Part shown: positions 22,487 to 32,604 of the stretch, piece by piece
How positions within the stretch are numbered: position 1 is the first letter of the stretch
How the letters are laid out: the number at the start of each line of letters is the position of its first letter
From: Rhizoclosmatium globosum
Taxonomy: Eukaryota; Chytridiomycota; Chytridiomycetes; Chytridiales; Chytriomycetaceae
Assembly: GCA_002104985.1 (NCBI GenBank)
Contig: MCGO01000139.1
Coordinates: forward strand, 36,057-100,056
DNA length: 64,000 nucleotides
Direction of reading: 5' to 3'
The notes under the pieces: model-generated
Databases searched by the model: none
Told to the model about the DNA's origin: nothing
Seen by the model: the letters and a program-made list of their open reading frames with translations, nothing else
Made by a program: the position numbers and the translations under genes

Positions 22487-23892
22487 TTACTCAGATTTCT
22501 TTTTGGTGAACGAGAGAAACTGAAATCCAAAGAAAGAGAGGAAACCTGTCCAAAACCACTCCAACCACGTCAATTCTTCGCGAAGGGCAAAGTCTCCGCC
22601 AGCAAGCGATGTCAACCAATCACACGCATTTCAAGCCCTCTTTCCTCCCTCATTCGATATCCCAACTCCTTCGCAGCAGCTGTCGTTTTGGCTCCTGTGC
22701 TTTATTAATCAAAGCGGAAAGTTGTTTTCCAGTGAGGCTACAGAATGGTCCCGCATTGATTCCTGCTCCGGTCTTTGCGATATACTCTGCCCACAGAGGT
22801 TGATCGGTACAAAAGGTACAGATAACAACTGGTTTCCCTCCACGCGCCGCTTCGGCTGTCTTTCCTGCCCCACCATGATGAACAATAACAGAACATTGTG
22901 AAAATAAAACGTTATGTGGCTCACTGGTCACAACAAGTACCCGGCCAGAATTTCCCCACTTTTCCTGTAATGCCTTTCCTGATGGTGTCGTTACTTCCTT
23001 GGTATTATCCATATTTCTTGCAAACACAATGAAGCGTGTAGCTTGCGCCGAATGCTCAACTACTTCGTTGATAAATGCAAAAAAGTCCGTACACAAATCG
23101 GCCGCCATACTCCCGAATCCAATGTATACAGGAGCGTCACCATCATCCAAAAAAGCCTCTGTTTCTGGAGAGAGCAAGTTGTTCCCAAATCTATTCTCGT
23201 ATAAGACGTTTCCTCCGACCAAAATATCAGCGGGCCAGTCACTTGGTCTGGGCATGATGTTATGGGAACAAGCAAAATAGTGTGGGAGAATCCGTTGAGG
23301 TGGGAGGACCGCCTTGACCATATTGATATTACTGAATTCACTGAAGTCCAGATTTCTGACATGTTTTAAAACTGGGGCATGCACAACGGAGTGAAGAAGC
23401 AGATTGCACAATCGAATTGAGAGACCAAATGGTAAGATCCATGGAAATACCTGGCATGGAATCTGAGATGCCGGAAACAAGTCCAGAACGAGGTGGATTC
23501 CGCAAAAAGGCACACCTGATAGATAGTGCATCATTGGTGCAAGGAAAGTAACTGCAGGGCCGCAGACAACAAGAGTAACGTCCTTGTCGTTCTTGAGATA
23601 AGTAAGAACCTGATGTACAGTTTTTCCAAGTCGCTCCTTGTTATAGAAGTCATTCAACAGCAGTTTTCATGTTTCCTGTGGTTAAGGCTTGGGCGACAAG
23701 GCTTTCACTCATGTCCTTTGTGAGATGTCCTGGTAGATCAACAAACTGGATGCCTTCTCTCTCAATCCATGGTTGAAAAAGGCGTTGTGCCAGGATAACA
23801 GCGGGAATTCCACGACGAATCAGTTCTTTGGCAATTGCAACAAAGGGTTGCACGTCTCCGCGAGATCCTAAAACGACAAATGCGATCTTCAT
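22487..23892 (-). pseudogene. UDP-glycosyltransferase (GT1 family), copy 1, three frame breaks
   Basis: Starts MKIAFVVLGSRGDVQPFVAIAKEL at ATG 23892, the typical N-terminal Rossmann start of sterol- or lipid-type GT1 enzymes. The donor-binding motif SVIVHHGGAGKTAEAARGGKP lies in the C-terminal half, followed by a C-terminal hydrophobic anchor and a basic tail. Compared with copy 2 the frame is shifted three times: one extra base in a T4 run at 23664-23667 (A4 on the coding strand), and one missing base each near 22686-22689 and 22629-22631. Undoing all three would give 468 residues. All three shifts lie in runs of A on the coding strand, so either this is a pseudogene or the assembly has homopolymer errors. 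The HHGGAGT Thr is Lys here, which could also reflect decay. The acceptor substrate is unknown. Confidence 0.78.
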
Positions 23893-24367
23893 AACGTTGA
23901 GTGTTCTTTGTGAAGGAGATCGGATTTTTTCACACAGATATTAACAAGTGATAGAAAGGGAAAAACTTTGTTTTGGCAAGTGTGAAAATAAAACCCACTT
24001 TGTAGAACATCATATTCAGTGATCAGACGTTAGTGGTCGGTGACATCACGAGTGATGATCCTCGGCATATAGTGTAGACTCGGTTCAAAACAAACCAGTT
24101 AAAAATCATTTAACCTCGGAATATAAACCACACAGTCTACTTCTGTTTCGCTTAGTTTTAAGCGCTGTTCAAAAATTCTGCATTAGGCTCTTTTCAAGAA
24201 CGCAGGATTCCATACAACCTTATTACTCTCATCCATAATTAATAAATACGACTGGATTTTACAAATTGCGATAGAAGTAGGCTTCCTTAACCGCTCTTCC
24301 CATCTGCATTCTCAGTCTTCACTCTGTCTTGAGCACCTACAATCATGGAAAATTTAAAATAAATTCA
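23893..24367. other. Spacer between the two glycosyltransferase/tRNA units
   Basis: No gene is visible in this 475-bp stretch. The left half would hold the promoter of glycosyltransferase copy 1. The right half repeats sequence found at 22,121-22,260 (the spacer downstream of tRNA-Ala copy 1), marking the start of the second duplicated unit. Confidence 0.5.
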
Positions 24368-24440
24368 TGGAGGAGAAGGGCATTGATCCCTTTGCCTCTC
24401 GCATGCAAAGCGAGCGCTCTACCATATGAGCTACACCCCC
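24368..24440 (-). tRNA. tRNA-Ala(TGC), copy 2
   Basis: A 73-nt tRNA on the minus strand, identical to copy 1 except that the acceptor is GGGGGTG, restoring the 1-72 pair. G3-U70 alanine identity pair, anticodon TGC in loop TTTGCAT, discriminator A. It lies just downstream of glycosyltransferase copy 2, exactly as copy 1 lies downstream of glycosyltransferase copy 1. Confidence 0.93.
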
Positions 24441-24619
24441 ATTACTTCGGTAACGTCATTACGTTGGTATTCGTCCGTATGTATATATTTAAAACGACAC
24501 CAAAGCACAGCAACTCCACAAGAGTCAATATTTGAGATGAGTTGGAATTCAGTTTCTTCATGCCAAAATACAATAAAGCGGTTGATTCTAACAGCTACAG
24601 TCATTTATTGTCAAAGTAC

Positions 24620-25867
24620 TCACTTAGTTTTCTTTTTGGTGGAGGAGGTCTGAAATGCAAAGAGTGAGAGGAAAACCGCCCAAACCCACTCTAACCACGT
24701 CAATTCCTTGCGAAGGGCAAAGTCTCCGCCAGCAAGTGATGTCAACCAATCACACGCATTTTCAAGCCCTCTTTCCTCCCTCATTCGGACTCCCAACTCC
24801 TTCGCTGCAGCCATCATTTTTGGCTCGCGTGCTTTATTAATCAACACGGCAAGTTGTTTTCCAGTGAGGCTACAAAATGGCCCCGCATTGATTCCTGCTC
24901 CGGCCTTTGCGATATATGCTGCCCACATTGGTTGATCGGTACAAAATGTACAGATGACAGCTGGTTTACCCGAACGTGCAGCTTCAGCCGTTGTTCCAGC
25001 CCCGCCATGATGAACAATAACAGAGCATTGTGGGAATAGTATGTTATGTGGCTCACTCGCAATCACAAGTACCCGTTCTGAATTCTCCCACTTTTTCTGC
25101 AATCTATCTCCTGACGGACTGGTTACTGTTGTGGAATTGTCCATGTTTCTTGTGAACACAATGAAACGCGCAGATGGTGCTGAATGTTCAACCACTTCGT
25201 CGATAAATGCTGGGAAGTCTGTGCACCAATCGACACACATACTCCCAAACCCGATGTATATTGGTGCGTTTCCATCTTTTAAAAATGCCCTTGTTTTTGG
25301 AGAAAGCACATCGTGCATAAATCGGTTTTCGTACAATACACTTCCTCCAACCAAAATGTCTTCAGGCCAGTCAGTTGGTCTGGGCATAATACTATATGAA
25401 CAAGCAAAGTAATGCGGTAGAGAATGCTGCCTTGGAAAGACTACCTTTGTAGTGTCAAAGTCACAAAAGTCGCTGAAGTCAAGTTCTCTGACATAATTTA
25501 TGATTGGCCTGTATACAGCAATGTAAAGAAGCATATTGATGGTTCTGATTGAAAGGCCAAATGGTAGGATAATTTGCGAAAGCTGAGAAGGAAGTTGGGA
25601 TGAAGGAAAGAGGTCCAAGACAAGTTGGATTCCACAAAATGGTACTCCTGAAAGTTGATACATGATTGGCGCAAGGAAAGTGAGTGCCGGACCACAAGCA
25701 ACGAGGGAAACCTCTTGGTCACTTTTGAGATAGGCGAGGATCTGGAGCACACTCTTTCCCAGTCGTTCCTTGTTATAAAAGTCATTCAAGATCAGATTCA
25801 TATTTCCAGTAATGATGGCTTCAGCAATGAGACTTTCATTCATATCTTTCGTTAGATCACCAGGGAT
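24620..25867 (-). pseudogene. UDP-glycosyltransferase copy 2, C-terminal part, split by a retrotransposon
   Basis: An uninterrupted frame of 416 codons (stop included) runs from the left edge of the inserted element to TGA 24620-24622. It contains the GT1 donor motif (SVIVHHGGAGTTAEAARSGKP, then TFCTDQPMWA) and a C-terminal membrane helix (WLEWVWAVFLSLFAF) with a Lys-rich tail. The first ~53 residues lie 6.3 kb away at 32147-32307. The two parts join exactly in frame across the 5-bp target duplication, giving a 467-residue ancestral protein. It shows no frame breaks, unlike copy 1, so this copy was probably functional until the insertion. The family moves sugar from UDP-sugar to lipophilic acceptors such as sterols; the substrate here is unknown. 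Confidence 0.88.
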
Positions 25868-26343
25868 TGTGAGATATACTGCTTATCTTCTACAATTCCT
25901 TTCCGGGTTATCTTTCTTCTCTCTAGTTTCCAGTCCACTCAGTGTCTCACAGTCCACTTGGTGCCTCCCACTATTTTTACACCAAGTGAAAGTCCATTTA
26001 ATCACTCCATTTAATCATTCCTTAAATCTCTCCCTTTCCCTTGAGTGTATAAGAAGCAAGGGACTCCCCTCTTGATACTGGTATCTACCAGTTTGTCATT
26101 TGGGTTCTCGTCGCCTTGCCGCATCTGTTGCTTACCTTATTGCAACAACACTCAGGGTAATTCTCTTTTGTTTGTAAATGATTCTCTTATTATCGAAGTT
26201 CTAAATATAATCGATCTACCAGTTTGTCATTTGGGTTCTCGTCGCCTTGCCGCATCTGTTGCTTACCTTATTGCAACAACACTCAGGCCACGAACCAAAT
26301 TACAAGCATTACTATTACGAGCTTCGTCTCCGAGGTTCTCATT
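25868..26343 (+). repeat. 5' LTR of copia element 1
   Basis: Begins TGTGAGATATACTGC and ends TTCTCATT; the end is fixed by the target duplication and by the adjoining primer site. A TATA-like TGTATAAGA lies at ~26,046. A 74-bp segment occurs twice inside it, at 26083-26156 and 26214-26287. Confidence 0.94.
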
Positions 26344-26370
26344 GATTAAGAGTCTCAACAGCTCTACACC
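26344..26370 (+). promoter_or_regulatory. Primer-binding site complementary to a 5' half of tRNA-Lys(CUU)
   Basis: The sequence immediately after the LTR (GATTAAGAGTCTCAACAGCT, continuing to 26370) is the reverse complement of a tRNA D-arm and anticodon arm: GGTGTAGAGC, then an anticodon stem and loop reading CTCTTAA. This is the tRNA-Lys(CUU) pattern, ending at tRNA position 40. The usual site complementary to the tRNA 3' end (starting TGG) is absent. Confidence 0.75.
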
Positions 26371-26430
26371 TCGCTTCTATTTGCTGGATTACTCTTTGTC
26401 TTTGCTCGACTCCAGCCTTCTCTTCTTACA

Positions 26431-28410
26431 ATGTCCACTCGAACCAACACTGTTCCAGCTGGAAAATTGTCTCGCGCCAATGCAGCCACTCACTTTCACA
26501 AATTCCTTCAGACAGCCAGTTTTGCACTCAATGCTCTGGAACCTGGAAAGGGTATGGTGCGGCCAAATCATCTCAATGCCAAGGAATGGATCGTTTTACC
26601 ACTGATTTTCCAGCCCCAACTGCGGCTGAATTCCCAGCAACTCGAATTGCAGCAGTTGCTGCTGTGGTAGCTGTTGGTGCCCCTGGTGATGCCAACTACC
26701 AACCAGCTTTACCTTCAATCCCAGCTCGTGAAGATTGGAAAGATCTCAACACTCCAGACTATGATTCACAATCAATATAATGATATTCTTCGTGGTGGAC
26801 TGGTGAAGTTTCTTGATGACGATCTGGCAAAGTATTTTGTGGTGAATCCAGTGAATCCTCAAACGCCACATCAACAATGGACAACTTTTCTCCGTGAAAT
26901 TGACCATCATACCACGTCTAGTATTGATACTCGAAAGGCTTTGATGGATCGCCCAAAGCAACTATCTCATGAATCTGCACTCCAATACATGGAAAGACTT
27001 GCTCAAGTCCAGTATGAGTTATCTTGGATGGTTTCCCAGCAGCCGCTGATATTAATGTCACTCAAACAAGATGGGGTGAAAGAGCACGTCTTGGTCTTCA
27101 TCCCGACACTGCTGTGGACTTGGTCGATTCATTCCGTCGCAATGTTGACAATGCTGGTGTTGCTGCTCCTCGCAATACTATTGTGGAAATGGTTGATTTT
27201 CTGGCTGCAAGATCTGCATTCCTCAAACAGCTTGCTGCACAACGTGGAGACGATGACACTCGTCAAGTAGGTTCAGCTCTTCAAGCAAACACTTCCTCTC
27301 AGTCTACTGTGCAACCATCGTCACAACATCATCATGTCACTTCTGGTCAGCGTTCAGGTGGCCGTGGCCAACGTGATCGTGATGCTCGCGATAGAGATCC
27401 AATGAAGTCTTTGTCAGAAACTTACCCCCTGGAATTTCTGAGGAAGCAGTGAAGAATGCAATGTCTCGATTTGGTCCAACAGGACGAGTGTCCTTGGTCA
27501 AGGAAAGACTCTTGGCCTTGGTTGGGTTACTTTCTCTACAGCTGCTGGAGCGGCAGCAGCTATTGCGTGTAAAACTATGGCTATTGGAGACTGGATCAGC
27601 AAGGCAAGCCTCTTCCACTGGTGATGGTCAAGTCAGTTGCTCAACCAGGAAGAACTACAGGTGGCAGCAACTTGGGAGGAGCATTTGTGGTCATCGAAAT
27701 AAACAACGATATTGATGCCTACTCTCTTGTCTCAACCAAAACTATAACTGTCAATGTTGACTCTGCAGCAACTGGATCCCTTGGAAATGATCCAATGTTT
27801 GATGTATCCTCGCGCTCAGCCACTGTTTATGGAGGAATCAGCGGCGCAAAGATTGTTGGTCCTGGGAGAGAAGGAGTAATTTCAGGCACCACAGCAATCT
27901 CTGAGATATATACAACACCTCCAATTGAGTATATACCTGCAGCCAACCATAATCTTCTCAGTGTCTGGGACATAACAACTAAGAACAAGTTTGATGTGCT
28001 ATTTGATCACAACGATATGTCAGTCAATATTGGTCACTTTCCTGCAAACAAATCTCGTACTGTAGTTGCAAAAGGTGTTGGAGACAAAGGACTTTTTCCA
28101 CTTGTGATCAAATCACCTGTTAATCCAACCAACAATCTTGGACTAGCTGCTGCAAAGAAACCTAAGCCTCAGACTTTCTCTACTCAAAATCATATTTGGC
28201 ACAATCGCACTCATATTGGTGATGGTCAGCTGGAGAGAACTTTTCGTCTCAAGGCTGTGGATGGTCTTGATCTTGATGCTGAAGTACTGGTGAATGGGTC
28301 TTGTCCCTGTGAGGCATGTATTCTTGGAAAACTGCCCCGTTTACCACATTCTAGATCTAAAGGAGCACAATATGTCCCAGATGACCTCCTGGCAGTCGTA
28401 ACTATGGATT
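26431..28410 (+). CDS. Copia element 1: Gag and protease region, frame-broken
   Basis: Starts at ATG 26431 (MSTRTNTVPAGKLSRANAATH). Coding sense moves between frames near 26583, 26760, 27035, 27430, 27500 and 28410, so no single long product can be made from this sequence. Recognisable parts are the Gag core (DDDLAKYFVVNPVNPQTPHQQW, then LDRPKQL-type helices), an Arg/Gly/Asp-rich basic stretch (GQRSGGRGQRDRDARDRD) where a zinc knuckle might be expected, the aspartic protease site DSAATGSL, and the integrase zinc motif H-x3-H...C-x2-C (HNRTH...CPCEAC). Either the element has decayed, which sits badly with its nearly identical LTRs, or the assembly carries indels. Confidence 0.75.
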
Positions 28411-28411
28411 A

Positions 28412-31400
28412 ATGGTATTTTCAAATGTCTCACTTGGAGGTAGTAAATATTGGATATCGTTCACTGTTCCAAACGCACTTGGGTATCGCTTTGGGTTTGG
28501 AGTAGACAGTAAAGGCAAAGCTGCAAAACATTTGCAATGGTCCTGGAGATGGTTGGAACGAACAACTGGACAGAAAGTGAAATCATGGTTTCTGGACAAA
28601 GGTGGTGAAAACCACCCTCAATGGTTTCTGGACATGTGTGAGGAGAATGGTGTGTCATTCATCAACACTGGTACAGCAGAGCCTGAATCTTTGGGTATGG
28701 AGGAAGGCTGGCATGGCATTGCAATGGGCAGACACCGTGCTCTACAAATAAGGGCAAACGCTCCTACCAATCTTTGGGTTGATGGAATGAACAACCAGTG
28801 CCAAATCTACAACAGTTTCCTCCACAGTGATCACACTATCACCCCTCATCAAGCACTCTTTGGAAAGAAGCCAACAGTTCGCGATCTTAAGACAATGTTC
28901 CAGACAATGTACATTCGTGTACTACCCAAGAACTACATAGATGGGAAAGTCAGTCCACGTGCTGTCCGAGGACGCTACATTGGCCACTCCAACTATCCAT
29001 GGCAACCTCGCCGGGAACATCCAGGATACCGATGTCTTACCGTTGATAATGATGCCACATCCATCATGGTAGGAAGGGATGTGTATTTCAGGGAAGATCA
29101 CTTCCATCCCGGAACTCATGAACCTCTTTCTGCACCTATTCGATCTCTCAGCTGGTCTGACTTCAGAGATGACACTGGATTTCCTCATGACCCTGAAACC
29201 ATTCAAGACAACTTGGAACGCCGACGATCATGGGGGGTGCTTACGAATGATGAAACATCTGAATCAGTTGTCATCAATGAAGTGGAGAGAGATGTATCTT
29301 CAACTGCAACACAACCTCACGCAATCTTATCTCCAACACCATCCCTTGATCAACCATCAACACCATCAGATTATGGAACTCCAGCAGAAACTCCAGCGAC
29401 AGCAACACCGCCTAGCCAAGTGGATGTTAATGTTGTAGACGGCGATTCAGAATCAGAAGAAGAGGACACACCTGCAACTCCAACACCTGCACCTCGACGT
29501 ACATTGCGCTCAAACACAACTATGCCGGCATTCAGTAAGATACTGGGCAATGATGGATTTGAAGATTCAGCAAACGTTGCCGCTGCGTCAGGTGTGTGTT
29601 CGCCGTCTTCGCCGCCTGCAAAATCCGTTTCTAACGTTGCCGCTGCGTCAGGTGTGTGTTCGCCGTCTTCGCCGCCTGCAAAATCCGCCGCGCTCGCGCG
29701 AACCCCCGCAGCCTTTCAAGACCCTTTCCAAGAAATCTGCATGGAAACACTGTCTTCACCAAAGTCCAACAAGGATCGTCGCTCACGTCACTACAACAAA
29801 TCAACCCCATCATATGCTTCGTCTCCTCCTGTTGTACCAAAGCATGATGCTAAGGATAAAAGTTTTATTCCACTACAAGGTCTGGCAGCATTCTGTGGTT
29901 CCCAGAATACATTTGAAGCATTTGCTGGGCTGTCAGAAGGAGTAGCTGGATTTGCCTCATGTGCCACTGCGTTATTACTTCAAGAAGAAGACTTTGATGA
30001 AGTAGAACTTGATGAAGTTCGTTTTCTGACAGGTGTGGGTCAAAGATATGGACTAGCACTCTCAGTTCTTGATGGACCATCAATCCAAGCTGGGCTTAAA
30101 GATGAGAAATGGAGAGCTGCTATAGAGAAAGAACTCTCGCAATTTTGGGGCCTTAAGGTCTGGAAACTGGTTTGGCTTCCCCCAGGTGCACGCACTCTGG
30201 GAACTATTTGGGTCCTCAAAATCAAGAAGAATGATATTACTGGAGAAACCCAATATAAAGCCCGCCTGTGTATGGATGGCAGGAGACAAGTAGAAGGTGT
30301 GGACTTCAGCCAAACATATTCAGGTACCCCACACATGAACTCCCTGAAGATTCTCACTCGAATAGTCACTGAGCGTGGAATGGTTACTCGTCAGTGCGAT
30401 GCAAAAGGTGCACATTTAACTACGGATCGGGACAGGGTCATGTATGTTAAAGTCCCACAGGGAATGGAAGTGGCTCCAGAAGACCGAGGTAAAGTTCTCG
30501 AGTTGCTACGGACCATGTATGGTCAAAGACAAGCTCCACTCATGTGGGAACGAAACCGAGATCGAGCTCTGGAATCAATAGGAATGACTCGGAATCCACA
30601 TGAGCCGTTAGTCTTCAAGAAGGAAATCATCAAGGAAGGCAGGACTCATTTTATCTATGTGCTCACATGGGCAGATGATTTCTTCTTTGCAGCAGACAAG
30701 GATGTTGAGAAGGAATTGGAATTGTTGATAGTGGAGTTGGGAAAACACTTTGAACTCACTGTTAAGCCATGTGTAGACCAATTCATCAGCATAGTATTTC
30801 AATTCAAAGATGGAGCTTCATCAATGAGTCAAACTGCGTATCTTGAGGGAATCTTATCAGAATTCTTGGAGAATCAATCGGGAAAACGCCGTACAGCTTG
30901 GCGTCAGACAGACGACTCCAAATTTGACGCAACAGACGATCCGTCTGCCTTAGATACTGAGTTCCTCACAGGAAAGAACTATTATCGACTTGTTGGCCTG
31001 CTACAATATCTCACAATCACCAGGCCCACAATTCAGCAAGCTGTAGGTAAACTTGCACGACACACAACCAAAACGCGTCGAATTCACTGGGAACGAGCTC
31101 AGGAACTGCTGGAATACTTGAATGGCACCCGAAACTATGGACTTATCTACCGTCGTTCAGAAAGCCCAGCGGAGTTTCTACTAGAAGGATTTGGGGATGC
31201 TGATTGGGCAGGCGATGCTGCAACAAGACGATCCACCACAGGGGCTGTGGTTCGAATAGGAAAATCAGCAGTACTGAGCTTCAGCAAACGTCAACCCATT
31301 GTTGCAGACTCAACTGTATCAGCAGAAGTTATTGCTGCATGTTCTGTGGCAAAAGAACTAGTGTGGGTTCGCAACATGCTCACATGGTTTGGATACCCAC

Positions 31401-31657
31401 AAGACGGTCCCACTCGACTTTGGTGTGATAATCAGGGCACAGTCTTCAATTTGGAGGAAGGAGCACAACGCCATAAAACCAAACACATGGATGTAAAGTA
31501 TATGTTCCTCCGAGACCTGGTTAGACAACATTTGATCACAGTTGGACATATGCCAGACACAAAAATGCTGGCAGACATTCTGACTAAAGGACTGGGCTGG
31601 ATCAAGTTTGAGTTCTGCCGAGACGCATTTGGGGAATTTGACGTATCAACCCTATAA
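28412..31657 (+). CDS. Copia element 1: integrase, reverse transcriptase and RNase H
   Basis: A 1,081-codon open frame. Integrase core: the first Asp lies just upstream across a frame break (VTMD), followed by GGSKYWISFTV, the second Asp in LDKGGEN and a Glu in LGMEEGW. A Thr/Pro-rich linker holds a 20-residue tandem duplication at 29574-29690. Reverse transcriptase: GTIWVLKIKKND, then YKARLCMDGRRQVEGVDFSQTYS, then QCDAKGAHLTTDRD and the catalytic box TWADDFFFA. RNase H: GFGDADWAGD, then STVSAEVIA, DNQGT, and a C-terminus with KTKHMDVKY...ADILTKGL. It ends at TAA 31655-31657, 13 nt before the 3' LTR. Reading must depend on joining to the upstream frame; ATG 28412 is probably not a natural start. 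Confidence 0.9.
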   Translation: MVFSNVSLGGSKYWISFTVPNALGYRFGFGVDSKGKAAKHLQWSWRWLERTTGQKVKSWFLDKGGENHPQWFLDMCEENGVSFINTGTAEPESLGMEEGWHGIAMGRHRALQIRANAPTNLWVDGMNNQCQIYNSFLHSDHTITPHQALFGKKPTVRDLKTMFQTMYIRVLPKNYIDGKVSPRAVRGRYIGHSNYPWQPRREHPGYRCLTVDNDATSIMVGRDVYFREDHFHPGTHEPLSAPIRSLSWSDFRDDTGFPHDPETIQDNLERRRSWGVLTNDETSESVVINEVERDVSSTATQPHAILSPTPSLDQPSTPSDYGTPAETPATATPPSQVDVNVVDGDSESEEEDTPATPTPAPRRTLRSNTTMPAFSKILGNDGFEDSANVAAASGVCSPSSPPAKSVSNVAAASGVCSPSSPPAKSAALARTPAAFQDPFQEICMETLSSPKSNKDRRSRHYNKSTPSYASSPPVVPKHDAKDKSFIPLQGLAAFCGSQNTFEAFAGLSEGVAGFASCATALLLQEEDFDEVELDEVRFLTGVGQRYGLALSVLDGPSIQAGLKDEKWRAAIEKELSQFWGLKVWKLVWLPPGARTLGTIWVLKIKKNDITGETQYKARLCMDGRRQVEGVDFSQTYSGTPHMNSLKILTRIVTERGMVTRQCDAKGAHLTTDRDRVMYVKVPQGMEVAPEDRGKVLELLRTMYGQRQAPLMWERNRDRALESIGMTRNPHEPLVFKKEIIKEGRTHFIYVLTWADDFFFAADKDVEKELELLIVELGKHFELTVKPCVDQFISIVFQFKDGASSMSQTAYLEGILSEFLENQSGKRRTAWRQTDDSKFDATDDPSALDTEFLTGKNYYRLVGLLQYLTITRPTIQQAVGKLARHTTKTRRIHWERAQELLEYLNGTRNYGLIYRRSESPAEFLLEGFGDADWAGDAATRRSTTGAVVRIGKSAVLSFSKRQPIVADSTVSAEVIAACSVAKELVWVRNMLTWFGYPQDGPTRLWCDNQGTVFNLEEGAQRHKTKHMDVKYMFLRDLVRQHLITVGHMPDTKMLADILTKGLGWIKFEFCRDAFGEFDVSTL
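29571..29690 (+). repeat. Exact 60-bp tandem duplication inside pol of element 1
   Basis: Two adjacent copies of a 60-bp unit encode NVAAASGVCSPSSPPAKS twice, in the variable linker between integrase and reverse transcriptase. The unit is richer in GC than its surroundings and keeps the frame. Confidence 0.9.
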
Positions 31658-31670
31658 GGTCTTGGGGGGG

Positions 31671-32146
31671 TGTGAGATATACTGCTTATCTTCTACAATT
31701 CCTTTCCGGGTTATCTTTTTTCTCTCTAGTTTCCAGTCCACTCAGTGTCTCACAGTCCACTTGGTGCCTCCCACTATTTTTTCACCAAGTGAAAGTCCAT
31801 TTAATCACTCCATTTAATCATTCCTTAAATCTCTCCCTTTCCCTTGAGTGTATAAGAAGCAAGGGACTCCCCTCTTGATACTGGTATCTACCAGTTTGTC
31901 ATTTGGGTTCTCGTCGCCTTGCCGCATCTGTTGCTTACCTTATTGCAACAACACTCAGGGTAATTCTCTTTTGTTTGTAAATGATTCTCTTATTATCGAA
32001 GTTCTAAATATAATCGATCTACCAGTTTGTCATTTGGGTTCTCGTCGCCTTGCCGCATCTGTTGCTTACCTTATTGCAACAACACTCAGGCCACGAACCA
32101 AATTACAAGCATTACTATTACGAGCTTCGTCTCCGAGGTTCTCATT
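31671..32146 (+). repeat. 3' LTR of copia element 1
   Basis: The same 476 bp as the 5' LTR apart from about two substitutions (in the T/C tract near 31,705-31,715 and in the T-run near 31,780). It carries the same internal 74-bp duplication at 31886-31959 and 32017-32090. Confidence 0.94.
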
Positions 32147-32307
32147 GGGATATGGGCATACTGGATGCCTTCACTTTCAATCCATCGCTGGAAGAGGCGT
32201 TGAGCCAGGATAACGGCAGGAACTCCGCGGCGAATGAGTTCTTTAGCGATTGCAACAAAGGGCTGGACATCACCGCGAGATCCCAGAACGATGAATGCGA
32301 TCTTCAT
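32147..32307 (-). pseudogene. UDP-glycosyltransferase copy 2, N-terminal fragment
   Basis: ATG 32307 begins MKIAFIVLGSRGDVQPFVAIAKEL, nearly identical to copy 1, and coding continues to the target duplication at the right edge of the retrotransposon (...EGIQYAHIP). Beyond this the frame runs into LTR sequence and stops. It joins in frame to 25862-24620 once the element and one copy of GGGAT are discounted. The start lies 297 bp from the divergently transcribed SF3B4 gene. Confidence 0.9.
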
Positions 32308-32604
32308 TTAATCAAAGTTTTTGAAGAAGACCAAGCATAACTTGGCAAGAGATTGGGAATACTGAGGAATTTATCGCTAACTTCGAAGTATGTTTGTTTC
32401 ATTGCGAACAGGTGTTATTCCGGGAGTGTGTTTTATTGTTATTGTAGTACAAAAAAATGGTAGGTGCATTCAAACTGGTCATACCATTACATAGGCAGAG
32501 CACTTTATGAATACCAAGGTTAAAGTAAACAACAAAACTTGATATTCGATAGTTAAGCGTGTTTGACTTCTTTCTCCGTTCTTCCTCTCAAAAACCACTA
32601 ACCA

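Larger units (their letters stand above)
25868..32146 (+). mobile_element. Ty1/copia LTR retrotransposon (element 1) inserted in glycosyltransferase copy 2
   Basis: A 6,279-bp element with two 476-bp LTRs (25868-26343 and 31671-32146), flanked by the 5-bp target duplication GGGAT at 25863-25867 and 32147-32151. The LTRs differ at only about two positions, so the insertion is recent. A primer-binding site directly abuts the 5' LTR and a G-rich tract (CTTGGGGGGG) abuts the 3' LTR. The coding order is gag, protease, integrase, reverse transcriptase, RNase H, which is the copia order. The orientation is opposite to the interrupted gene. The gag-protease part has several frame changes; the integrase-RT-RNase H frame is one long open frame. 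Confidence 0.96.

Noticed and set aside
25812..26605. Open frames near the left LTR of element 1, repeated at 31672-32213
   Set aside because: They are identical in both places because they are LTR sequence; no protein-like features, and the true gag starts at 26431.
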